Shown one piece after another: positions 19,101-30,839 of a stretch of 64,000 nucleotides of DNA. This stretch comes from Cladobotryum mycophilum (lineage: Eukaryota > Ascomycota > Sordariomycetes > Hypocreales > Hypocreaceae). The translations under genes were made by a program, and so were the position numbers. The stretch's first letter is position 1. Each line of letters opens with the position of its first letter. The notes beneath the pieces are model-generated. The model was not told the DNA's origin. It searched no databases and saw only the letters and a list, made by a program, of their open reading frames with translations. The stretch is taken from contig JAVFKD010000010.1 of the NCBI GenBank assembly GCA_036429605.1, forward strand, positions 496,001 to 560,000, written 5' to 3'.

Positions 19101-20839
19101 GGCGGCCGTGTTTTGTTATACTAGAAGACCTGATCGCCCTCCAATGATTACCTGGCGAAGTATCTGGGCATATGTAATACTTTTCCGACCTGATACTCTC
19201 CAAGAGGACGATAAAGAGCTGGGGACAAACAGCGGCAGATCATAGTCGCGACTTGCCACTCATCATCAAGAGGGACCTGCTACCCCATACTGATCTGATG
19301 TCGCGAATTTCAGGGGGTGATTCTGTTCTTGCTCATTTGAAGCTGGCACATTTGATACTTGACCCCACCACATACCGTCAGATGAGATGGGAGGGTGAGA
19401 ACTATATATATGAAGGGGTAGCCGATATTGATACATTTTTCTGATATTCAACATTCCTCAAGCACGTATGAAACGTTGGTGCTTCTTCCCTGTTCCATTT
19501 CCATCCGTGTGTGTACTACTGGTTTGTTTGTAGTTGACATCGAGCGAGTGACTAGAACATGCAGAGCTTATTCCTCTTCTTTGGAGCATTTGTGGGGGGG
19601 CGTGTAGGAGTGGCATGCGCTGGATGAAGCAATGAGTTACTGGTATGCGTGGCTGAATTGTGTAGGTTAGAGTAAGCCTTACTTTTTATCTATAAAATAA
19701 TATTAGGTTATGAATACATCCTTTTCGGTCTTGTTACGGAATAGCTTTACAATAAAATGTACTCTTACATTTTTAATTCGTTGTTTTAATAAATTATTGC
19801 GTTGAGGTGGATTGCCTCAGCAACCTCGCCCCTGTTCATCTTTTTGTGAGCCAATGACACGCGTCAATGGTTGGTTACCGAAATGAGGCTCTCATAGGCC
19901 AGGTTTATCACATATATATATATGAAATGCTGTACTACAGACCCACGTAGAGCCGTAAGTCAAGGTTAGTTGGATGGGGAAATGAGGCTCAATAAATATG
20001 ATTTCAAGGGTTGTCTTTGGGCACTCGTGCGGTCTGGTCCATATTTTCAAACCCATTGGCCGGCAAGACCTTGATCATGTCCACAGAGTACTCCGCAAGT
20101 GTATGCGTGGAGTAACAGTATAGGCTTGTTACTGTTTCTATTTACCTAACATAATCCACCGTAATCTGGCTGTCGCTTCTTTTCGGTCGGTATTGCTTAC
20201 GCTGCCGCAAGCACCTGTGGAGACACGGCACTGGAGTGGAACTCTCAAAAGAGACATGTCAGTAACGACTTGTTAAGCGAGTAACAGAGTACAGTGTGCT
20301 GTAAATATGCTTCTATAATAACGCCTCCCAGGATCAGGATATAAATTCTAGGAAAATCTTCAAGTGTTCACAACGCTCTAAGGTATTATGGCTTTTAGAT
20401 AGAGTCTTAACAGAGGTAGTTTGAATGTGTAGTAAAAGCACTTTTGTAAAGCTGTCATCATAGGCTCAGTATCTAGTCTTGCGGTGCGAGTATAGAGTCG
20501 CATATCTCTATAGTAGGTTTAATGTTCGCTTGCATTGGTAAAGACCTATAACGTTATCTTCCATGTATATGGCTGCATAAATGGGCACCTATGCATATGG
20601 ATGCTGTTAACCTGCAATATATATTGGATGTGTTGGATAGGGCCGGTTGGAGCCACATGTCTAGATAGTGGACCTGCGTTATTCTTCATCCTTATAGCAA
20701 CCGATGATGCCTTATGCGGCTTAAAATTGAGATCAAGTGCCTAACTATAGTGTATCTTGGTAGGCTCTTAAATAAGAAACTCTATAGCAGTACTACAACG
20801 CTGTGAGAAGTTCAGCCAAAACCAGTTAAAACACCAAAA
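19101..20839. other. Intergenic stretch, no gene seen
   Basis: Mixed AT-rich sequence with a short TA run near 19911-19923. No frame has a recognised domain. Confidence 0.5.
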
Positions 20840-21970
20840 ATGAATTCCTTTCATCCCATCTGCACGCTCCGCCTAAACGAGACCACTGGTGGTTTCGTCA
20901 GTGCCCCAGACGTCAGGTCAACCATGAACATTGTCTGGAGCTGCCTCAGTGTTCTCATTCTCTCGACCTGGTCCATCCTTCACCCAAACGTCCCCGCCGA
21001 TCTTAGGCCCCGAAATGGAAGGGAATATGTTCTAAGAAAGCTGCATTTATTTTTCCGCAAGGTACTTTGGATGGCTCTTATGCTATTTGCCCCCGAGTCT
21101 CTTACCTCGTTATATACCTTGAAAATTTTAAGTGGGAAGCGCAATTCGGTCAGATTGAAGGAACTGGCAAAAGAAGACCACGTCCCTTGGTCCGTGGCAC
21201 ATACACTGCTTGCCGACATGGGAGGATTCGCTATATGCTTCCCAGACATCGAATCAGCAAAAAGCGCCGTGCGTTTAATGGAAGAGGAGATGTCAGGCAT
21301 AGAAACCGAAGAAGAAAAGAAAGCAAGAAAAGCCGAAAAAGCCGAAGTAGCGAAAGAACTGGAACCCACTACAGAACTGGAATCCACTATAGAACTGGAA
21401 TCCACTACAAAACTCGATTTTCTTGCCACCTTTATCAGAAGACAGGAGCGCTGGCTGGGTTGTTGTGGAGCCTTCCCATGGAAACCATACAGACGGCATT
21501 TCGAAAACGCTAAACTCGTTGGAAAGGACCTGGAAAAGGAGAAGATGCATTGGAAGCTTCGGAACCTCGCCGCGCTGTGTGGAACTGTTTGGGTCCTAGA
21601 CTCCAACCAATTGATTCGCGCGAGGGAGCACGGAATCATCAAGAAGCTGCCGAATATCGAGAAAGTGCAGCTCAACGATAAGAACAAATCCGACCCACTG
21701 GTGAAGCTGCTGGCTGTTCTCCAGGTCCTTTGGCTCATCGTTCAACTCATTGCCCGGAAGATAGGCGGACTGTCATCTACGCCTTTGGAAATCAGCACCG
21801 TTGCCTCGGCCATCTCCGCATTTATCTTGTACATTGTCGAATGGCACAAACCCAAGGACGTCGGCATTCCTATATATGTCAAAGCTGATAAAGAAGAGGT
21901 CGAAGAGAACGCGTTTCGCGAGATCTTCAAAGCAGCTCCCTATCCATATTTACCACTCCCATTCATATAG
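20840..21970 (+). CDS. Multi-pass membrane protein of a fungal hypothetical family, N-terminal part
   Basis: This 376-residue frame belongs to a large fungal family of unknown function. It is recognised by an N-terminal PDVRSTMNIVWSCLSVLILSTW-type block (here residues about 24-45), WSILHPNVP, VAHTLLADMGGFAI, and later NKSDPLVKLLAVLQVLW followed by LEISTVASAISAFILYIVEWHKP. At least four hydrophobic segments are visible. A tandem ELE(P/S)T repeat occurs near residues 174-192. In relatives the protein continues with a charged loop and further membrane segments. Here that part follows in the same frame after a TAG at 21968 and another TAG near 22046, so the protein is truncated or split. No intron with acceptable donors would remove both stops. 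Confidence 0.65.
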   Translation: MNSFHPICTLRLNETTGGFVSAPDVRSTMNIVWSCLSVLILSTWSILHPNVPADLRPRNGREYVLRKLHLFFRKVLWMALMLFAPESLTSLYTLKILSGKRNSVRLKELAKEDHVPWSVAHTLLADMGGFAICFPDIESAKSAVRLMEEEMSGIETEEEKKARKAEKAEVAKELEPTTELESTIELESTTKLDFLATFIRRQERWLGCCGAFPWKPYRRHFENAKLVGKDLEKEKMHWKLRNLAALCGTVWVLDSNQLIRAREHGIIKKLPNIEKVQLNDKNKSDPLVKLLAVLQVLWLIVQLIARKIGGLSSTPLEISTVASAISAFILYIVEWHKPKDVGIPIYVKADKEEVEENAFREIFKAAPYPYLPLPFI

Positions 21971-22180
21971 ACCAGAAACTACCAAATCCCTAGCTGCGCT
22001 ATTCACGAATTGTATCCATACATTAAAAAGAAAGATGAGGAATAGGGGGAAAAGGAGGAAAGGAACGAAGAAAAAGAACCACAAAATAGAGTGGGAGAAA
22101 AAGCGAAAGAAAAAGAAGAAGAAGACGAAAAAAAGAGAAAAGAAAAAGAAGACATAAAAACGATAAAAAAGAAACGAGAA

Positions 22181-22546
22181 ATGGTCTTCCTATGGACTGG
22201 TCTCATCGCCATCCTGTCGATTGTCTCCTTCGGCGGCATCCACATGTTCGCATGGGACTTCAAGTTCCCGACAGATACGGAGAAAACGCTCTGGAGAATC
22301 TGCGCGCCCCTTTCCATTGCTCTACCACTGATCTATCTTGCTACGCACATTCCTTTCTTGCGACGACCCGGAAATGACATCAAGAAAAAGGTGTGTCAGC
22401 GAATGTGGATACTTCAATGGACTATCGCCGTCCTTTACTTCTTTGTTCGCCTCTTTATCATTGCCGAGAGCTTCAGATCTCTATACTTTTTACCCTCCAA
22501 CGCTTTCATGTCAACATGGAGTGGAAATATGCCACACATAGGATAA
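22181..22546 (+). pseudogene. C-terminal membrane part of the preceding protein
   Basis: The segment is in the same reading phase as 20840-21970, separated by two TAG codons and a Lys/Glu-rich linker (22048-22180). From the ATG at 22181 it encodes about 121 residues with three hydrophobic stretches (LIAILSIVSFGGIH, LSIALPLIYLATHIP, WTIAVLYFFVRLFIIAES). The end MPHIG is the usual end of this family. It could be expressed on its own, but conservation of phase argues for one ancestral gene cut by nonsense changes. Confidence 0.5.
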
Positions 22547-22805
22547 GAGGTGTATTGTAGGAGGAGGGAAGACGGCAACTTTTTCTTGTGGATGGCTGCT
22601 ACACGAAGCTCGGGAGGGAATGGTGGCGATGGCTACCTAATTAATGAAACAAGTCATGGGAATCCGGCTCTGAGATTTGGGTGTTTGATAGTTCTTGCGG
22701 CTGTGGATTTGACGACAAGACCAAAGGGCTGGTGTGAAAGGAGACGAGGAGATTACAAGAAGTTGGAGAGTATGCAGATGGCTGCTTCAAACAAGTGAGG
22801 ATCTA

Positions 22806-22829
22806 ATATATATATATATATATATATAA
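22806..22829. repeat. TA microsatellite
   Basis: (TA)n of about 24 bp downstream of the membrane protein. A GGAT tetranucleotide run follows at 23006-23027. Confidence 0.9.
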
Positions 22830-23353
22830 TTAAAAACGTTTTATATTATTATGAAAGTATCATTCATGTGCTGTAAATTAGTAGTTATGGATGCATCTCA
22901 CCAAAAGTAGAGCCCCCAAGCACCCGACGCTGGCTTCCATTGGTAGGTCGTCTTGCTTACGAAAGCTACCATCCATACAAATGACTGCCCGCCCACCAAC
23001 GGGTATGGATGGATGGATGGATGGATGAACCACCCCCACTATTCATCTGAATAGTCCTAGAGAACCCTGGAGGTTTAGGGGATGCACCCACTATAAGCGC
23101 TGGACACAGGGATCCATGGATCCATAGAGGTGACCACTCATCATCATCAGTCCCTCTCAACCTACTTCCTCCACCTCAATTCTCCATCACGACGTATCCT
23201 CTCCACGTCGCCACCATCTCTTCTCATTCTTCCCAGTAGCAAAAGGACACGGTGTTGGTGCTTTGGTATCATCGTCACCAAAATCCCCACGCGTTCTAAC
23301 CGTCCATTGTGGCCAGCTTAGCGTCCTGTCTGTCTGGATGCCCCCTCTTCGCG

Positions 23354-23833
23354 ATGGCTTCAAAGCTGGAGCCCAATTACCACCCAACGAGGTTTCCCGG
23401 AATTGGATACCCTCCAAAAAAGCCCAGAATGATCGACTTCCCTTTTCAGGCTTCTCAATCGTTGGATGGCTACTGCTACCCTGCATTCACCCCAAATGCT
23501 GCCCGACCCGTCCACTCTGCAGCATGCAGGTAATGTGGCCAGCGTCTCCGATTTCAGTCAATCACATACTCATTTGCTTGTCGAATAGGGACTAGACGCC
23601 GTCATTTTGATGCGTTGTCCTGCATTTCTTTTGCCAGCCCCCGCATGGTTGTCTCTCCGTCTGGTGTCTGTCTTATTGTGCCCCTCGATGGCTTCTCCAA
23701 TTCTCCGTTGTTTCGGGTCCCCTTCCGCTGTCTGTGGCTTCCGGCTCGGCCTCCCCGTGGCAAATTTTACACATGTCTCAAGGCGGTAAAGGCGAGGAGA
23801 GTCGAGGCTCTGGCTCAGCAAGTTGCTTCGTGA
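23354..23833 (+). CDS. Possible two-exon small protein, weak
   Basis: Exon 23354-23529 starts MASKLEPNYHPTRFPG. It can be joined by a GTAATG..TAG intron (23530-23595) to a frame ending at 23833, giving about 137 residues in one phase. The first exon has coding-like content (GIGYPPKKPRMIDFPF). The second is Arg/Leu/Pro-rich and less convincing. No domain is recognised. It may be chance. Confidence 0.22.
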
Positions 23834-24519
23834 TGGCTACTCATTCTCAATCAGTTGAGACGAGATGTTATTCTTGCCCCCTCTTAAGAACCATGATACG
23901 ATGGATACAATACAACGTCACATGGATCACTCCTTGGTCCAATTGACATCATGGAGCAATCACTGCCAGCATACATATTGCACCATGTATTCGGTGTGAA
24001 TAAAAGGGGCTGCTCTGGTCAATCAGCATGAGGTGTCCTCCTTGCATCGTTGTCCGCCAATCCAACCGTGCAGTACGATACTGCCCTATCGCGGCCAATC
24101 CAAACTGCATCAGATCCAATTGAATGCAGCTTGGGGCCTACAACCCCACAGAACTTCGTCATCGCAACGCTCGAGTGCTGCCGGCCTGCCTTGGTATGCG
24201 ACGATGCTGCATGCACTCAACCCTCCATTCCCCGTCCATACTGTCGACTATATCCATCAAGGCTAGCGACATGAAAGGAGCCCACTCATATGTGCATTTA
24301 TATGCGTCGTCTGTTATTTGACCACTTACTTGGCCAGCTCACCCAAGGCGGTCCAATTTGTGGCCGCCCTAGAGTCCAGAGGGACGATAACCGGGTCGTG
24401 GGACGCAGCTATAATACCATCCACCTAGCGACGACTCTGATGCCTTTCCCATGTTGCGTTCTTCATCTTACTCATATTGAGACCTTGTATCATACGCTTA
24501 TTCTACTAACAGACACTGC

Positions 24520-24993
24520 ATGCAAAGGCTCTTGCATGTCAAGCTCAACACAGCAAGCATAGCATACACAGCAAAGATGTACATTCCGTCCCCCCAGCAA
24601 AACGGCCTTGCTCCCATAGCAGCTCGAGGTGTTGCAGGTGGTGGGCACTGGACCGAGTTGACCATGTCATTTGGTCGTCCCACCTTGCTGAGTCGTAGAG
24701 ATGGTATGACTGCAGTCAACAATGTGTTTGACCTCATGAAGCGCCAGTTCTCGAGCAACCCAACTGCTAATACCAATGCCAAAATCGGCATCATTGTTGC
24801 CTTTACGGTGACCGCCTTCGTTGTGGGCATGGGCATCTTCTTTTTCGTCTACCACAGGTCGATTAGGCTCTCGAAGCGACGAGCACGGAGACGTCGTTCC
24901 AACAGCACCAAGAGTACCAAGAGCAAGGGTTCTTTGGAGGGAGAGCTTCCCGCGATTGTTCCCCCTCCAGCGGCGGCAACTGGAGGGCCATGA
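24520..24993 (+). CDS. Small single-pass membrane protein with basic tail, 157 aa
   Basis: An intron-less frame with two possible starts (Met 1 at 24520, Met 20 at 24577). One transmembrane helix lies at about residues 88-111 (IGIIVAFTVTAFVVGMGIFF). It is followed at once by a strongly basic, Ser-rich stretch (KRRARRRRSNSTKSTKSK) and a Pro/Ala C-terminus. The arrangement fits a type I or III membrane protein with a short cytoplasmic tail. A TATA-like CTATAATA at about 24409 lies upstream. I do not recognise a named family. The convergent gene at 25493-26215 has the same architecture. Confidence 0.6.
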   Translation: MQRLLHVKLNTASIAYTAKMYIPSPQQNGLAPIAARGVAGGGHWTELTMSFGRPTLLSRRDGMTAVNNVFDLMKRQFSSNPTANTNAKIGIIVAFTVTAFVVGMGIFFFVYHRSIRLSKRRARRRRSNSTKSTKSKGSLEGELPAIVPPPAAATGGP

Positions 24994-25492
24994 GCCGAGG
25001 TTCCAGGCGCAATGGCCTAACCATATGCAGGTGGGTATGTTTTTCTGGATGCGTCGAGCCATCGTACTAATCTTGGTAGGGCGGGTTTCTGTTTTTAAAA
25101 GCATGATATTTTGGCGCATCACTTCCATCAGCATTGGGCGGCAGGCATATGCGTATGAATTATTGTTCTAGTTTGCTTGACAAACATGCATGCATATCAC
25201 GGGTTAACGAATGATGAACACCTTGAACGTTCCATGGCGGTTGCATATTTCATGATTTCTGGAGGCTTTTTGTGTTTCTTTTTAGCAGAAGGCGTGTAAT
25301 CCCAACACACCCCTTACAGATCGGTGCATGATACATGCGATGTAGCACGAAAGACTGTTTTATTGATGAAGCATAGCAATCTATTATTATCCTACAGCCA
25401 TTCGGCCTCTTTCCCTCCCCCCAATCAGATTCATTAATTGACAAGACCAGCTTGCAGCTTGAATGCATTTCTTCCGCCCAGACACCAGCATC

Positions 25493-26215
25493 TCAGAAGC
25501 CCCCACGCGACGATCTTCTACGTCTATAGTGCCTCATCCGCCTCCCTTCCCGTCTATTGTTTGTCGATGCCAGCATATCGCCCACCAATTCAGCTATGAC
25601 AATTTGACGATGGGCCTCGCGCATTTCAGCTTCCTGCGCTGCAGCTACGACAGGGTGAATCCATACGTCTTGGTCATTGAGCTGGGGGGCGTCCATGGGA
25701 TTAAAGACTTGGTTTTGGTACGCTGGTGGGTCGTGCACATCGGTGACAGGAATGAGCTCGGCCATCCGACTATTCTGTCTCGGTGTGTGAGACATGTCAC
25801 TGTCATACTCATCTTCTTGACGGTACTGGTTGTCGCGATGCCGAGGCGGGAACACAGGCGGAGGGGTGGGTAAGGGATCAGATGCGGGCGCATACTTTTC
25901 AGGGCTCTCTTCCGGCCTGCGTTCGCTCTGACCGCCGCCGAATCGTCCAGAGCGGTGTGCTGACCTTGACCTTGACTTTGATCTCGACTTTGAGCTTGAT
26001 CTTGACGGTTTGAGTTTCTGGTGGGGCTGTGGGGGAGAAAAATAGCGAAAGTAGAAGAAGGTTCCAATGATGATGGCAATGAGGCCGAGGCCGATGGTGA
26101 GACCTATGGCGGTCGTTGTGGATACTTGGCCGTGAAGAGAATCGGCAGAGTCCCGGCGCTGGTGCTCTGTGTCTTTGAATGGGAGGTGATCATGGTGGGG
26201 GGATTCTGGGGGCTT
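25493..26215 (-). CDS. Single-pass membrane protein with Arg/Ser tail, 5' end unresolved
   Basis: The open frame of about 240 codons runs leftwards from 26215. It has no ATG at its beginning but sits directly behind a splice-acceptor-like TTCTCATAG, so an upstream exon is likely. It encodes a hydrophilic start (RRDSADSLHGQ) and a membrane helix (AIGLTIGLGLIAIIIGTFFY). A KSRSKSRSRS-type stretch, a Pro-rich segment (DPLPTPPPVFPP), an acidic region and a basic end (RRMRHYRRRRSSRGGF) follow. Function is unknown. An alternative is one frame shift from the ATG-initiated frame at 26334. Confidence 0.5.
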   Translation of the reverse strand, partial: KPPESPHHDHLPFKDTEHQRRDSADSLHGQVSTTTAIGLTIGLGLIAIIIGTFFYFRYFSPPQPHQKLKPSRSSSKSRSKSRSRSAHRSGRFGGGQSERRPEESPEKYAPASDPLPTPPPVFPPRHRDNQYRQEDEYDSDMSHTPRQNSRMAELIPVTDVHDPPAYQNQVFNPMDAPQLNDQDVWIHPVVAAAQEAEMREAHRQIVIAELVGDMLASTNNRREGRRMRHYRRRRSSRGGF

Positions 26216-28930
26216 CTATGAGAAGCTTTGCTTGGGTTGCAAGCGATGAGGCACATGGGAAGGATCATCATGGTGGGTGGATATTGGGGATCGTCGAGGT
26301 TGAGGTTGAGTTTGATGGGCATTAGAGCAGACATTACACTCTTTTTATTTCTGTTGCGGCATGTTTGTTTCTACTAGAATTCAAGATGATGTGGAATTTT
26401 CTACGGGAGAGAAGCGAGCTTGTACATTGTTTGGTATGGTGATGATATGATTGTGGTCAATTCCGGAGATGTAAAACGGCATGGTGTTGAGAAACTGTTT
26501 GAAGTTGGTATACTATGTACTTGAATTGCGAACTAAAATAGCAGTGTAGAAATGGTATCCGACTTGACGGAAAAGGATGAAGCATTAGCACGCAAATGCC
26601 CAAGAATAACATCATGATGCCAAGATTAGCATGTTCTATAGTATCCGAATCCCTTGCCGAACTCCCTGACGTTTCCGTATAAGTTTGTTCCCCTTATTTG
26701 GGTCATGGATGGGCAACAAACTGCTACCCGGGAGACTGAGGCCAAACTACCGGGCGTTACTGTATAACATTGTGAGATTGTACACTCAGGGGCAAAAGTC
26801 GCTCTATTGGTTTGTGATGGTAACCCAGGTGTTTTTTTCTTCCTTTTTTTTTCTTTTGGATGCGACAGTGGATATGGAAAAGGGGATGTCAAGATGGGTA
26901 AAGCAGTTTGACAGGTGAGCTGTGATGGTGACATGAGACGTTGGTGTTACTGAGGGATGGCTTGTTCTAGAAGTGTTCCAAGAGAGAGTGGAGACTTGGA
27001 GAAGTTGAGTTTGGCATCTACGTGGGGGTCAAGCAAAAAGCTACCTCCAAGTAGTGATGAAGCCACCAGACCAGTTCAAATAATTAGCAAAACGCCTCTG
27101 GAGTCAAAAGATTGATATGTCCGAGTTATCTCCAAACGAGACAAAACTTATGTCCTAGAGTGAATGTACCTTAACACCTATCAATCGTTTTGCTGAATAA
27201 TTGAGGTTTAAAAGCAAGAAAAAGCCAAAGTCCGTCAAATCTCCATGAAAACTCCATACGTGTAGTGTAGTGTGTAGTGAGTGAATGTCTCGCGCGAAAG
27301 GTGATGATGATCATCGTGCAAGTTGGTAAGAGAAGGAAGTGGGTAGTGGGCAGTGGGTAGTGATTTGGATGGGTTGGGACTGTGATTACTAAGAGATGAG
27401 TCTTTCGGCGTGACGTTTTGGGAATAATGGCCCCAGAGTTTTTCTTTGGTTTCCGCTTTTTTGATAACCTTGATGGGGATGCGGATAATGAGATGATGAG
27501 ATGATGTGTGTGTGTGTGTGTGTGTCTGTGCGTGTGTAGAGGCTTGTAAGAGTGTAATGGATGGGAGGGGCAAGTTTATCCGCGGTGGCACAGACACTGA
27601 CACAGACGCTGATACTGACACAAGAAGAAGAGAGTCAGGACAAGCTTCTTTTGCTACATTGCCCATGTCATGCTATTCTATGCTAAGCTAGGGTGGTGTT
27701 GTTTATTTCATGCAGTTCGGTATATGTTTTGCGATGGTATGGCATGGGAAGGGATGGTAGGGATGGTAGGGATGATAAGATGGGATGGAATGGAAACGTT
27801 TCAGTGGTAGGCGTATTCTCCGGGCATTATTCCGGGCAGAGAGAGGTTTTGTTATCGGATTTGCTTGCTTGCTGACTGACATGACTGACTGATTACTTGC
27901 TTGGGCCTGGGTCTCGTGGTCAAACAAAGTCGTAGCCTGGAGGGGGAGATACAATGGTCCAGATATCAGAGTTTCAAGCAGGAGAAGGCCGTTAGATTAG
28001 GCTAATTCTTTTACCGCGCTATTCGTCCAAAACATGGTTCATTACTTTAGTAAAAAGGCTTTGCTTGATATTGATTTCGATTCTATACTCAACGTTTCTC
28101 GCTGGTAAACCCTTGAACCAGGAAGCTGTGCTAGGTTGGGTGAGGGTAGTGAGGGTTGCTTGTTCCAACGGAAATCAATTACCCCACCAACCAACCCCGC
28201 CAGAATGACTACGTAATTTCTCCGGTCCAAGGTACGTACCGTACATGCCACTCTTTTCCTCCCCTCCCTTCCCTCTTTTTTTCTTTTCTTTTTTCTTCTT
28301 CTTTAGCGCGGGGTAAAAATATTTATTATTTTTAATTATTTACTTATTTATTTTTATTTTAATGTTATGCGATATTTCAGTTCAACGTCCTTCCACTGAA
28401 CGATGCTTCTTCATGTTTGTAAAAAAGGGGATTTCGGATAGAACTCTAATCCCCTCAAGTCCGATTCATCCATTGCGTTATAAATCAAATACGCGTAATA
28501 ATGAAAAAAATGAGAAAGAGAGAAAGAAAGAGAGAAAAGAGAAGGAAAAAAACTCAATTGGCTACAATGTAACCATCATGAATCATTCCCAGTCCAGGTT
28601 CAGAATCTACCCGCCCACCATTACCACCACTAACCCCTGAAACAGGATGGTATCACCACATCCATCCATCTACTCTCACCATCCCCCTCCCCCACAGAAA
28701 GGAAAAAAAGGCCTTCTTTCGCCATTGTGGACACTCCCCCCCATGGAATAAGTCCCAGTTTCTATATTATTCCACGCAATGCCATACGCGGTTTAACTCC
28801 GTCGAGAGAAGCTATCCACTATTAGCTAGCTAGGCTTCAAATGATGCCATATCCCTGTTTAAGCTGTTGCTACTATCACATCCATTTGTTGTTAAAATAG
28901 CTCTTCTTCTCCGGTTTTTTTATAATTTTA
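26216..28930. other. Intergenic stretch with simple repeats
   Basis: Contains a GT microsatellite (about 27505-27534), GATGGTAGG repeats (about 27752-27785) and AT-rich stretches (28316-28372). The long minus frame over 27235-27666 is low-complexity. I see no supported gene. Confidence 0.5.
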
Positions 28931-28938
28931 TATATAAA
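28931..28938 (+). promoter_or_regulatory. TATA element immediately before the first AKR start codon
   Basis: TATATAAA abuts the ATG at 28939. Initiation 30-100 bp downstream of it would skip this ATG and leave the ATG at 29086 as the first start. Confidence 0.4.
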
Positions 28939-30306
28939 ATGTTACCTCTTCGTCGTCTCTCAACCTCGACTTCCCTCCTCTCCCTTTCTCCTAGATTCAC
29001 TCCAGCCATCACTCGACTTCCCTTTACCCACAACCACACTTACAACAACTACAACAAGTCCTTCTTCTCATCAACCACCGCCAAAATGTCCTCAGGCAAG
29101 ACCCTCACCCTCAACACCGGCCACACCATCCCTGCCACCGGCTACGGCACCTGGCAGGCCGCCCCCGGAGAAGTTGGCGCCGGCGTCTACGAGGCCCTCA
29201 AGGTCGGATACCGACACCTCGACCTCGCCAAGATCTACGAGAACCAGGTCGAGGTCGGCGAGGGCATCAAGAAGGCCCTCAACGACGTCCCCGGCCTGAA
29301 GCGCGAGGACATCTTCATCACCTCCAAGCTGTGGTCCAACAGCCACCGTCCCGAGAATGTGGAAAAGGCACTGGACGAGACCTTGAAGGAGCTGGACCTG
29401 ACTTATCTCGATGTATGTTTTTTTTTCTCTCTTTCTTTCCCCCCAACCCCCCCCTTTAAACGATGTTGGCCAATTGTACTGACTGAGCATACTCCTAGCT
29501 CTACCTCATTCACTGGCCCGTTGCCTTTGCCGCCGGCGAGGCCCTCTACCCCGGCGCCTCCACCGGTGAAGTCCAGCTCGACAAGGGCGTCACCCTCTCC
29601 CAAACCTGGAAGGCCCTCACCGAGCTCCCCAAGTCCAAGGTCCGCTCCGTCGGTGTCTCCAACTTTAGCATTGAGCACGTACGTTTCTCCCCTCCTCTCT
29701 TCCACCCCCTTTTCTTCTTCTTTCTTCCTCCTTTCATCCTACTAACTCGCCCCAGATCGAAACCATCATCAAAGACACCGGCGTCGTCCCAGCCATGAAC
29801 CAAATCGAGCGCCACCCCCGCCTCCCCAACTTCCCCCTCATCGACTACTGCGCCTCCAAGAACATCCTCATCACCGCCTACTCCGCCTTCGGCAACAACT
29901 CCCAGAACGTCCCCTTGCTCGTCAACCAGGCCGAGGTCAAGGCCGTCGCCGAGCGCCTCTCCCAGAAGCAGGGCAAGACCATCACCCCCGCCCAGGTCAT
30001 CCTCGCCTGGTCTCGCATCGGCGGCCACGCCGTCATCCCCAAGAGCGTCACCGCCAGCCGCATCGCCGAGAACTTCATCGACGTCGAGCTCGATGAGGAG
30101 GCCGTCGCCGAGCTGAAGAAGCTGGGCGAGCAGCCCAAGCGATTCAACCTTCCCATCAACTGTATGCCCCCCCCCCCCCTTTTCTCTTCAAACCCCTATC
30201 AGACAAAAACTAACCAAATTCGACAACAGACAAGCCTCGCTGGGACATCAACATCTTCGACGACGTCATCGAGCAGAACGCTACCCCCGTCGTTCTCAAG
30301 CTGTAA
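28939..30306 (+). CDS. Aldo-keto reductase, possible mitochondrial and cytosolic forms
   Basis: NADPH-dependent aldo-keto reductase of the AKR superfamily (Gcy1/glycerol dehydrogenase-like by general appearance), reducing aldehydes or sugars. Exons are 28939-29412, 29499-29678, 29756-30161 and 30230-30306, with introns GTATGT, GTACGT and GTATGC, each ending in AG. The product is 378 aa, or 329 aa from the second Met (50). The catalytic tetrad is D95, Y100, K130 and H163 (IHWPV). The cofactor-binding IPKSVTASRIAEN is present. Residues 1-49 are rich in Ser/Thr/Arg with no acidic residue, as in a mitochondrial presequence. The TATA box touching the first ATG suggests two transcript forms. GC-rich third positions suggest strong expression. 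The substrate cannot be inferred. Confidence 0.93.
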
Positions 30307-30839
30307 ATTTGTGTAAATGGGAAAAAAATTACCTGAAAAAAAAAGAAGAAATATTATTTTTGGGCGGGAAAGAAAATTGGTTTGGATTCAAAGGAACCTT
30401 CAACAACGACGATATTAGATATGAGATAATGCTTAACACATAGACTATACATACTGCGCGTTATAAGCGCCCCAATACAATTTTCCTTTGTGGAATTACT
30501 TCTTGGTCTTCACCTTGAGTTATGTGATGAGGTCGCCTACTACATTTTTGATCATGGTTGATGAAGCTTTAATGGGGTGTCTATACTTGTCAAGAGTCCA
30601 ACCTGCTTCAGACCCTCATATCTTTATTAAACCGATTTCGACGCTCATTTCCAGTTCTAAAACTCTCAACGCCGGCACCAGCTCATGAATGCCATCCCGC
30701 CGGCGCGAACATGCTGTGCAAAAATCTATACCCTCCAAAATAAACGCCGAGTAATGCAAGGAACAAGGTATATGCATCCCTGAATCAACACAATTAAACG
30801 CAGCCCTGGCCTGATCCCATCTCATTCGTCCATCCGAGG

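Noticed and set aside
20980..21738. Minus-strand frame of 252 codons
   Set aside because: Ser/Phe-rich shadow of the membrane protein gene on the plus strand.
27235..27666. Minus-strand frame of 143 codons
   Set aside because: Translation of GT and GA repeats (runs of THTHTH and SVSVSV). No coding support.
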